64,000 nt of DNA from Promicromonospora iranensis (GTDB taxonomy: Bacteria > Actinomycetota > Actinomycetes > Actinomycetales > Cellulomonadaceae), in assembly GCF_028994775.1 (NCBI RefSeq), contig NZ_JAJQMN010000007.1, positions 1-64,000 on the forward strand. Reading direction: 5' to 3'. A program made the translations under genes and the position numbers. Shown in pieces: positions 57,415 to 64,000 of the stretch (its first letter is position 1; each line of letters opens with the position of its first letter). The notes beneath the pieces were generated by a model that made no database searches, had not been told where the DNA came from, and saw only the letters and a list, made by a program, of their open reading frames with translations.

Positions 57415-59054
57415 CATTCCTCCAAGGGCTCCGCCGGGCCGCGCTTTTTGTCTCCGCCGGTCGGGTTATCGGTATAGCGGTGCTGGTGAGGGTTGGTGTG
57501 TTGCGCCGCTCGACCGTGATCGGTCCAATGGATATCACGGATCACCTCGCCATCGTTGCCGAACTCACGCGCGGCGGGGTAGGTGCCCTTCCTGCCTTGT
57601 CCGAGCTGAGTATGCGGAAACTCCGAATCAGGGATGTTCCTACCGTGACTATCTCGTGGCAACGACCGCTTCGGGAACCACGAGCCGTCGCCGTGGTTGG
57701 CGTTGTGGACGAGGACGCATGTGTCGCCCGCATAGACGTAGTAGTTGTGATGGGTCTCGACGTGGAAGTTGTAGACCGTCTCCGCGTCCTCAGCCCGCTG
57801 CTCGGTCTCGATCGCCTCGACCCGGACCGTGGCGCCCTCGGGGGTGACCAGCAGGTCGCCAACCTTGAGGAAAGCGGCGTCCAACCAGCCCCGGCCGTGG
57901 ACCATGAACGGGTGCTCCGCCGTGGTCGAGACCACGACACCTGCGATGGTGAGGTGGAAGAGCTCGGTCGTGGTGCGGACGAATGTCTGCTGCACGACTT
58001 GCAGCTCGTCCAGGCCGGTCTCGAGGTTACGCGCCCAGACCTTGTCCCCGACCCGGATCTCCTCGATCGGCCGCGGTCCGTCCGGGGTATGGATCAGGGT
58101 GCCGGCCACGAAGCACTTGCCGAACCCGAACTTGCACGACTTGCCCGACCGCAGAGCACCCTTGCTGATGCCCTTGGCCAGCCCGGTCGCGGCCTTCGCC
58201 GCAGCACCCAGACCAATGAGGGAGAGCGCGGCACCAGCGATCGCGAGACCTGCTTCGGCCCAGGAGCGTTCACCGGTCGCGGCGAGCGTGATGTTCGCGA
58301 CCGCACTCACTATGGCCGCCACCGCGGCGATCACTATGAGGACTCCGGCCAACGCGGTGCCGACAACCGGGATGAAAGCGACGATGATCGCGAGGATGCC
58401 CGCGATGGTGGAGATCATGTCGGCGATGTCCGCGATCGCGGCGACGAGCTTGGAACCCCAGTTGTCCCACCACCCATCATTCAGATCATCGGAAGAAGTG
58501 ATCTCCTCGATGCGGTCGATCGCATGCTCCGCGGCGCGGTTCCGGTCGGAGACGGCGGAGTCGATGGTCGACTTCGCCGAGCTGATGATCCCGGCGGCCT
58601 GGTCTGCCTCACCATCAGCCTGGCGGGCTTTCTGCTCGTACTCCGCCTTCTCCGTCTCATCCTTCGCGCTGTCGGCCAGGTCCTGCCACCGGTCCTTCGA
58701 CCCTGATGCGGCCTGGACCTGGTCCTGCGCGTCCCGGGCCTGGTCCAACGCGGTGAGCGTCTCGGACTGCACCCGCTCCAGGGAGGAGGCGTACCCGACC
58801 AGTGCCTCTCCGGCGGCGAGGTAGCGGCCGTGGGCCTTGCGGATCTCGCCGATGGTGTCTTCCTTGCGCTCCATCAACGCATCCACCGCCTGCGAGACCG
58901 TCCCGTCCACATCCAACCGCGACATCGCTGAAGCGGCGTTGTCGATCGAGGACGCGACCTCCAGATACTCCTGCCCACCGGAGAGCACCAACACCGGATC
59001 CCCAGGAGTCGGATCCGAGTCCAACCCCACCGGCGACCAATCAGACGGCCTCAT
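57414..59054 (-). CDS. Polymorphic toxin 2: T7SS-signal/HINT protein with His-rich tip
   Basis: A 546-residue toxin. Residues 1-291 equal toxin 1 exactly: secretion signal domain, coiled region and membrane-active stretch. The HINT domain follows (GKCFVAGTLIHTPDG with Cys314, TTAEHPFMV, VYNFHVETHHNYYVYAG, CVLVHN) but differs from toxin 1 at many sites. The tip (about 455-546) is different: DSHGRNIPDSEFPHTQLG, then IRDIHWTDHGRAAQHTNPHQH. The HxxDHGxxxxHxNPHxH pattern occurs in polymorphic-toxin tips of nuclease type. The start is ATG 59054 and the immunity gene overlaps the stop. Confidence 0.85.
   Translation of the reverse strand: MRPSDWSPVGLDSDPTPGDPVLVLSGGQEYLEVASSIDNAASAMSRLDVDGTVSQAVDALMERKEDTIGEIRKAHGRYLAAGEALVGYASSLERVQSETLTALDQARDAQDQVQAASGSKDRWQDLADSAKDETEKAEYEQKARQADGEADQAAGIISSAKSTIDSAVSDRNRAAEHAIDRIEEITSSDDLNDGWWDNWGSKLVAAIADIADMISTIAGILAIIVAFIPVVGTALAGVLIVIAAVAAIVSAVANITLAATGERSWAEAGLAIAGAALSLIGLGAAAKAATGLAKGISKGALRSGKSCKFGFGKCFVAGTLIHTPDGPRPIEEIRVGDKVWARNLETGLDELQVVQQTFVRTTTELFHLTIAGVVVSTTAEHPFMVHGRGWLDAAFLKVGDLLVTPEGATVRVEAIETEQRAEDAETVYNFHVETHHNYYVYAGDTCVLVHNANHGDGSWFPKRSLPRDSHGRNIPDSEFPHTQLGQGRKGTYPAAREFGNDGEVIRDIHWTDHGRAAQHTNPHQHRYTDNPTGGDKKRGPAEPLEE
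58161..59054 (-). repeat. Long inverted duplication, right copy (toxin N-terminal module)
   Basis: The inverted partner of 46828-47721. The repeats begin exactly at the toxin start codon and fade where the HINT domains start. Recombination between them would invert the 10.4 kb in between, including the orphan toxin tip and metabolic genes. Confidence 0.95.
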
Positions 59055-59215
59055 GCGTACCCCACCCCTGAGCAGCAACGACAACGACGCTGCGAGAGCA
59101 CTCACCCGGTACGAATGCGACCACAAAAGTTCTTCGGCAGGACCGAAATACTGTGCAACAGACTCCACCAAGAAAGGGTCGTGACGGCGATGCGTACCCC
59201 CGCTATCGTGCCGGG

Positions 59216-59722
59216 ATGACAGGTGCATCGCGCCCGATCCTGTTCCTCGACGTCGACGGAACGCTCCTGCCGTTCGGCGGTTCCGGCATGCCGGCGGTCC
59301 CGGGCTCGCCGGAGGTGTGGACGGCGTCGACGAACCCCTATCTGGGCTGGGTCGACAGGACGCTCGGCCCGCTGCTGGCGGGGCTGGACTGCCACCTGGT
59401 GTGGGCGACGGCATGGATGGACGACGCCAACGAGGTGATCGGGCCGCTGCTCGGTCTGCCGCGACTGCCGGTGGCCGACCTGCCTGTCTACGCCGGCGAC
59501 ATCGGCAATGACCACCTGCAGTGGAAGACGAAAACCCTCGTGCGCATCGCGGACGGGCGGCCGTTCGTGTGGATCGACGACGTGATCGGGCAGGCGGACC
59601 GGGCGTGGGTCGAGGCCGAGCACCCGGGGGCGGCGCTGCTGCACAAGGTGGACTCGGCGGTCGGGGTCACCGCCGCGGACCTGGCCGTGATCGCTGCGTG
59701 GGTACGGGACGTGGGGCGCTGA
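59216..59722 (+). CDS. HAD-like hydrolase
   Basis: A 168-residue protein with HAD motif I LFLDVDGTLLPFG, a possible motif II HLVWATAWMDDANEVIG, and motif IV-like VWIDDVIGQAD. There is no large cap domain. It resembles the HAD-like proteins often annotated as unknown in Actinobacteria and may act on a small phosphate ester. The start ATG 59216 follows the toxin 2 start region, divergently. Confidence 0.82.
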   Translation: MTGASRPILFLDVDGTLLPFGGSGMPAVPGSPEVWTASTNPYLGWVDRTLGPLLAGLDCHLVWATAWMDDANEVIGPLLGLPRLPVADLPVYAGDIGNDHLQWKTKTLVRIADGRPFVWIDDVIGQADRAWVEAEHPGAALLHKVDSAVGVTAADLAVIAAWVRDVGR

Positions 59723-59763
59723 AGAGAGCCCACGCAGGCCGCTCACGTGGCACGATGCCGCGT

Positions 59764-61014
59764 ATGGCCCGCATCGTGCACATCTTCACGTTCCGTGCTT
59801 TTCCGAGTGTTCCCGACGGTGTGCCGCTGACCGAGGCCTATGACTTCGGGCGGTTCACTCCGCACCTGGTGAACCGCCCCGGCGACACCTTGCGGGTCAC
59901 GAACCTCGGCCGGCACGCCGACGTGCGGGTCACCACCGACCAGTCCACCTTGGCGCCGCTCGACGTCACGGCACGCCTGTGGTCGGACGAGGCGTCCCTC
60001 GCACAGCTGCACCTGTCGTACGAGTTCAACGACTCGTCCCCGCACGAGGTTGCGAACCATCTGGCGGTCTTCTGCCACGAACGTACGTCGCTGGCATTCG
60101 ACGGCGTGCCGCTGGTCGACTGGCTCGTCGGCAAGGCCGGCCTGGACCGGGTACCCCGGCTGGATCAGGACGTGCTGCAGTTCGTCGAGCTCGACGACGC
60201 CACGGGTCTGGTCACCGACAAGGGAGATCCCAGCAACGACGCCGTCGCCATGATCTACCGCACCGCCGAACGGCTGCCTGACGCCGGCGTCCCGGCCCAC
60301 ATGCCGGCGGCGCTCAACTCCCTCGTGGGTGCGTTCGCCGCTCACGGTCGCGGTGTCGTCGTCCTCGGCGGGCAGAGTGCGGCGACGGCGGCGACAGTGC
60401 GGCTCACTGCTTGCGAGCTGCTGTTCGCCGTCGGGCGGGCACGGCATGCGCGAGCCAAGATCGAGAACCTGCTCCAGGGATCACGCACCCGAGACGAGGC
60501 CGCCGGAATCTGGGACGACGCGGAACGGCTGAGCGAGGTCGCCCGGGAGGTCCGGAGGCAGCGCACCGTCATGGCGCTCGACGTACAGGGTTATGCCGAC
60601 GGGCTGTTCATGCCTGAGCTGGTGATCGACAGCTTCCGCACCAGTTTCGCCGAGGCGCTCCGGCTCAGGGAGCTCACCGACTCGACGGTCGGTCTCATGG
60701 ACGCGCTCAGCGACGTGATCGGTTCCAGCCTCGCTGATATCCAGCTGCGTGCGGCCAAGCTCGCCGACACCCGGGAGCGCAGGTGGCAGCTCGGGGTCGG
60801 TATGGCGTCAGGGATCGCGATCCCGGTAGCGCTGCTGTTGTCGTACTTCGGCGTGTCCAGCGAGGCCACGATTCCCGCTGAGCGGTCGATCTACGACCTC
60901 ACCGTCTACGGTCTGGTGTGGGCGCTGGCGGTCGCCTCCGCGGTGGCTATCGCCGCGATGACGCTCAGGCAGTACTTCCGCACGAGAAACGGGGACAGCA
61001 CGACATGGCGATGA
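59764..61014 (+). CDS. Unknown protein with two C-terminal membrane segments
   Basis: A protein of about 416 residues. Residues 1-150 look beta-rich. A helical bundle follows (residues about 195-330), and two membrane segments lie near the end (about 342-362 and 377-398), reminiscent of CorA-like topology, though the GMN signature is missing. No family was recognised. The start is ATG 59764 or 59755. Its stop overlaps the start of the glycerophosphodiesterase gene by 10 bp, so the two are co-translated. Confidence 0.7.
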   Translation: MARIVHIFTFRAFPSVPDGVPLTEAYDFGRFTPHLVNRPGDTLRVTNLGRHADVRVTTDQSTLAPLDVTARLWSDEASLAQLHLSYEFNDSSPHEVANHLAVFCHERTSLAFDGVPLVDWLVGKAGLDRVPRLDQDVLQFVELDDATGLVTDKGDPSNDAVAMIYRTAERLPDAGVPAHMPAALNSLVGAFAAHGRGVVVLGGQSAATAATVRLTACELLFAVGRARHARAKIENLLQGSRTRDEAAGIWDDAERLSEVAREVRRQRTVMALDVQGYADGLFMPELVIDSFRTSFAEALRLRELTDSTVGLMDALSDVIGSSLADIQLRAAKLADTRERRWQLGVGMASGIAIPVALLLSYFGVSSEATIPAERSIYDLTVYGLVWALAVASAVAIAAMTLRQYFRTRNGDSTTWR

Positions 61015-61775
61015 TCAGTGCGCATCGGTGCGGGGCCGGGAGCGACCTGGAGCTGGAGAACACCAAGGCCGCGCTCGACAGGGCGCTCACCCTCGACGTC
61101 GACTACGTCGAGTTCGACGTTCAGCGGCTCGGCGATGGCACCTTCGTGCTGTTCCACGACGACTTCGTGGAGCTCGACGGCCGGTCCATCCCGATGGCCG
61201 AGCTCACGTTCGAGCAGTTCTCTGGCATGGCGGACCACTTCATGCGGTACGACGACGTGCTCGCCGCGCTCAAGGGCGTGAAGCACGCGCACATCGACCT
61301 CAAGTTCGTCTCGCCCGCGTCCGCCTACGCCGACCCCGAGAGCACGTACGAGGTGGCCGCGACCAAGCAGGCACTGGAGATTCTCGGGGAGGGCGAGTTC
61401 ATCATCACGACCCTCGAGGACCAGTCGGTGCGAGCGGTGCGCGACTGGGCCGACGGCGTCGGGCTCGACCTGCTCGTCGGGCTGTCCCTCGGGCGGGACA
61501 CGGCGGAGATGTCGGTGGTGGAGGCCGTGCGGACGCGGTTCTCGGAGTTCTTCCCCGGCGCGCGCATCGGAGGCTCGCGCGCGAACCTCGTCGTCTGCCA
61601 CCAGAGGATCGCCCGGTATACGGTGGCGCGCTTTGCCCGACGGCGAAAGCTGCCGCTGCTGGTGTGGACCGTGGACGAGCCGGACGCGCTCGCGTACTGG
61701 CTGGCGCCGGGTGCTGCATGGCTGGTGACGACGAATTATCCGGAGCGGGCGATCGGGCTGGTCAGAACTAGGTAG
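61005..61775 (+). CDS. Glycerophosphodiester phosphodiesterase family protein
   Basis: A 256-residue TIM-barrel phosphodiesterase: SAHRCGAGSDLELENTKAAL (catalytic His-Arg and Glu), VDYVEFDVQRLGDGTFVLFHDD (metal Glu/Asp and second His), LLVWTVDEPDALAYWL at the end. No signal peptide, so it acts inside the cell, likely on glycerophosphodiesters or similar. It starts within the end of the upstream membrane protein gene, indicating a functional pair. Confidence 0.88.
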   Translation: MAMISAHRCGAGSDLELENTKAALDRALTLDVDYVEFDVQRLGDGTFVLFHDDFVELDGRSIPMAELTFEQFSGMADHFMRYDDVLAALKGVKHAHIDLKFVSPASAYADPESTYEVAATKQALEILGEGEFIITTLEDQSVRAVRDWADGVGLDLLVGLSLGRDTAEMSVVEAVRTRFSEFFPGARIGGSRANLVVCHQRIARYTVARFARRRKLPLLVWTVDEPDALAYWLAPGAAWLVTTNYPERAIGLVRTR

Positions 61776-61791
61776 TTTGCGACGCGCTTGG

Positions 61792-62310
61792 TCACGGCTC
61801 TCTGACGAACCCATAGTCGTCATGGCCGTGGCTGAAGTTGAGGAAGAACCAGTTCGAGCTGTCGGGAACGATCAGCTGAAGTCTTCCCACGATCTCGATC
61901 TCGTACTCAGCGCACAGCGGTGCCAGGCGTTCGCCCACGAGCGACCGCAGGGTGGCCAGTGCCGCGGTGAACCCGAAGTGGTTCACTCCATGGCGCTGCG
62001 CGTCACCGCTCTGCATCGCATCCACGAAGGCTGTGAACACCGCCCGGAGATCCTTCAACGCCAGCTCCAGGCCGTCGCTGATTCCACGTGTGTTCATCGC
62101 ATCAGTCAGGATGTGACGGACCTGGACCGCCGACGCTATGCAGCGGTCGGGTGACTCGGCGCCGTACTGCGCGAAGAGTATGCGTCGATCCTCGAGCGCG
62201 TTCAGCACTCGGCGCACTACTTCGTGGTCGCCATCATGCTGCTCCCATTGCACCCCGACTACGGGCGTCGAGAATCCAGTCAAGCGCCAGGGCAGCCGCC
62301 ATCGTGCCAT
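61792..62310 (-). CDS. Conserved hypothetical protein
   Basis: A 172-residue soluble protein: FSTPVVGVQWEQHDGDHEVVRRVLNALEDRRILF at the N-terminus, a central helical part with CIASAVQVRHILTDAMN, and a beta-rich C-terminus ending NFSHGHDDYGFV. Such proteins occur near phage or defence genes in other bacteria, but no function is known. It converges with the glycerophosphodiesterase gene and abuts treZ by 5 bp. Confidence 0.7.
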   Translation of the reverse strand: MARWRLPWRLTGFSTPVVGVQWEQHDGDHEVVRRVLNALEDRRILFAQYGAESPDRCIASAVQVRHILTDAMNTRGISDGLELALKDLRAVFTAFVDAMQSGDAQRHGVNHFGFTAALATLRSLVGERLAPLCAEYEIEIVGRLQLIVPDSSNWFFLNFSHGHDDYGFVREP

Positions 62311-62314
62311 GCGG

Positions 62315-64000
62315 TCATGTTAACGATGATCTGTCTCTCGCCCGCAGCACCACCACGCCCGGACCTTCCACCGTCACGGTCGTCGCACCTGGCCCGCCCT
62401 CCATCTCCGCCGGGCCGCCCCCGAGCACCACGCCGGAGTCGAGCACCAGCCGTGGTGCCTCATCCTCGTGCGAGACGGCCACGGATACCGGCCCCTCGTC
62501 CAGCGCCAACACGACGTCGATGCGGCCACCGCCGTCGACGGCGCCGCGTGTCAGCACTACAGCCCCGTCCTCGACCCGCACCGTCGTGGACCGCCGGTCC
62601 CCGGACGCGATCGCCGGCTCGGTGCGCCGGAGCCGGATCAGTGCCCGGTACAGGTCGAGCATCCGGCGTCCGCCGTCGGAGCGGGCCTCCGCCCAGTCCA
62701 GCCGAGAGCTCTCGAAGGTCGAGCGTGCCTGGGGGTCAGGTACCTCGACGTCGGCCCCGTACAGCTCGGCCCAGCCATGGCCGCCGAACTCCGCCGCCCG
62801 GCCGCGCGAGACCGCCTCGGCGAGCTCCGGCTCCTCGTGGTCCGAGAAGTACAGGAACGGCGTGGTCGCGCCCCACTCCTCGCCCATGAACAGCAGGGGA
62901 GTGAATGGCCCGAGCAGCACGACCGCGGCGCTGACCGCGAGCCCGCCGGGCGACAGCACGCGGGACGGCCGGTCGCCGAGCGCCCGGTTGCCCACCTGGT
63001 CGTGGTTCTGGGAGCAGACGACGAAGCGGCGTCCGTCCAGGTCGGGCGGCACCGGGGCGCCCCAGCGCTTGTCGCGGAAGGTGGACCAGCCGCCGTCGTG
63101 CACGAAGACCTCGGTGAGGGCCTTGGCGAGCGTCTCGGGCGCGCCGAAGTCGACGTAGTAGCCGTGCCGTTCTCCGGTGAGGAGGGCGTGCAGGGCATGG
63201 TGGACGTCGTCGGCCCACTGGGCGGTCATGCCGTATCCGGCACGGCCTTGGAAGTCCTCATCGGTGGGCGTGACGGTGCGGGAGTCGTTGGCGTCGGACT
63301 CGGCCACCAGCGAGAGCGGCCGCCCGACCTCTGCGGCGAGCGCCGCGACGGCGTCGGACAGCTCGGCGAGCAGGTGCCGGGGTGAGTCGTCGGCGAGCGC
63401 GTGGACGGCGTCGAGGCGCAGGGCGTCGATGTGGAAGTCGCGGAACCAGCGCAGCGCCTTCTCGATGACGAAGGCGCGTACCTCGGCCGCGCCGTCGCCG
63501 TCGAGGTTGACGGCCGCGCCCCAGGGCGTGTGGTGCCGGTCGGTGAAGTAGGGGCCGAACTCGGCGAGGTAGTTTCCCGACGGGCCGAGGTGGTTGTCGA
63601 CGACGTCCAGGCAGAGCGCGAGCCCGTGCGTGTGCGCGGCGTCGACGAAGCGCTGCAGTGCGGCCGGGCCGCCGTACGGCTCGTGGACCGCCCAGAGGGC
63701 GACGCCGTCGTAACCCCAGCCGTGGTGCCCGCCGAACCCGGCCGGCGGCATGAGCTCGACGACGTCGACGCCGAGGTCGACGAGGTGGTCGAGGCGTCCG
63801 ACGGCGGCGTCGAGCGTGCCCTCGGGCGTGAACGTGCCGACGTGGAGCTCGTAGGTGACGGCGCCGAGCATGTCGCGGCCGGGCCAGGCGGCGTCGGTCC
63901 ACGGGTGCGCTCCGGCGTCGAACGTGCGCGACGGGCCGTGCACGCCGGCGGGCTGCCAGGGGCTGCGCGGGTCGGGGCGCGGCGGGCCGCCGTCGAGCGA
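62315..64000 (-). CDS. treZ: Malto-oligosyltrehalose trehalohydrolase TreZ, N-terminus cut by window edge
   Basis: An open frame of 561 codons running off the right edge. GH13-type catalytic features are DVVDNHLGPSGNY, IDALRLDAVHALADDS (nucleophile Asp), SLVAESDANDSRT (acid Glu) and CSQNHDQVGNRALGD. The beginning (LDGGPPRPDPRSPWQP, VHGPSR) is the TreZ N-terminal pattern. It releases trehalose from maltooligosyl trehalose in the TreY-TreZ route. The C-terminal beta domain is complete; only the first about 40-60 residues are missing. Its partners treX/treY would be upstream, outside the window. Confidence 0.9.
   Translation of the reverse strand, partial: SLDGGPPRPDPRSPWQPAGVHGPSRTFDAGAHPWTDAAWPGRDMLGAVTYELHVGTFTPEGTLDAAVGRLDHLVDLGVDVVELMPPAGFGGHHGWGYDGVALWAVHEPYGGPAALQRFVDAAHTHGLALCLDVVDNHLGPSGNYLAEFGPYFTDRHHTPWGAAVNLDGDGAAEVRAFVIEKALRWFRDFHIDALRLDAVHALADDSPRHLLAELSDAVAALAAEVGRPLSLVAESDANDSRTVTPTDEDFQGRAGYGMTAQWADDVHHALHALLTGERHGYYVDFGAPETLAKALTEVFVHDGGWSTFRDKRWGAPVPPDLDGRRFVVCSQNHDQVGNRALGDRPSRVLSPGGLAVSAAVVLLGPFTPLLFMGEEWGATTPFLYFSDHEEPELAEAVSRGRAAEFGGHGWAELYGADVEVPDPQARSTFESSRLDWAEARSDGGRRMLDLYRALIRLRRTEPAIASGDRRSTTVRVEDGAVVLTRGAVDGGGRIDVVLALDEGPVSVAVSHEDEAPRLVLDSGVVLGGGPAEMEGGPGATTVTVEGPGVVVLRARDRSSLT

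Overview
The window is about 70 percent G+C. It carries actinobacterial hallmarks: DUF222/HNH proteins, UdgX, WXG100-type secretion-signal toxins, zinc-free ribosomal protein paralogs under a Zur-like site, and actinobacterial LacI, PadR and HxlR regulators. Codon use and gene content fit a free-living Actinomycetota, probably Micrococcales near the Promicromonosporaceae/Cellulomonadaceae; this placement is an inference from general look. No rRNA, tRNA or CRISPR array was seen.

Layout. 1-9.8 kb: the end of a DUF222/HNH gene, a DrrAB-like ABC exporter, a DUF4097 protein with a ribbon-helix-helix regulator and a clear operator array, a NarL-type two-component system, a LolD/MacB-like ABC pair, a SHOCT protein and a ZIP transporter. 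9.9-14.8 kb: a zinc alcohol dehydrogenase, a UdgX-type uracil-DNA glycosylase, an unusual BadF-type sugar kinase fused to an FHA domain, and a DUF4037 protein. 14.8-20.4 kb: jetA-jetB-jetC of a Wadjet (plasmid defence, SMC-type) system, tightly coupled but with no jetD nuclease subunit in the window. 20.4-23.9 kb: a glycopeptide-resistance-like module, vanZ-vanR-vanS plus a VanY-type peptidase. The same 28-bp element (27 of 28 positions identical) lies in front of both vanZ and vanY; vanHAX is absent.

23.9-46.6 kb: an SDR/HxlR pair, an ABC exporter, a phosphotransferase with an SRPBCC partner, a ThuA/secreted sugar dehydrogenase pair, a complete Liv-type ABC importer under a LacI-family regulator with tandem operators, two tandem alpha/beta hydrolases with a PadR regulator, an MFS exporter and an ATP-grasp ligase. 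A zinc-starvation block follows: six cysteine-poor ribosomal proteins (L28, S14, L36, L31, L33, L32) run divergently from a CobW-like protein without a P-loop, with two Zur-like boxes between them.

46.6-59.1 kb is an accessory region bounded by two large polymorphic toxins in opposite orientation. Their first 291 residues are identical, but their HINT domains and toxic tips differ, and each has its own immunity gene. Inside lie an orphan toxin tip with a putative immunity gene, a decayed stretch, and housekeeping-like genes (Nudix, sugar isomerase fold, cytidine deaminase-ASCH fusion, TetR/aldo-keto reductase, a secreted phosphoesterase). 59.2-64 kb: a HAD-like protein, a membrane protein coupled to a glycerophosphodiesterase, an unknown protein, and treZ running off the window end.

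Many gene ends are marked by long perfect hairpins. One hairpin family, an inverted repeat of about 20 bp, occurs twice, at 32.05 and 46.05 kb.
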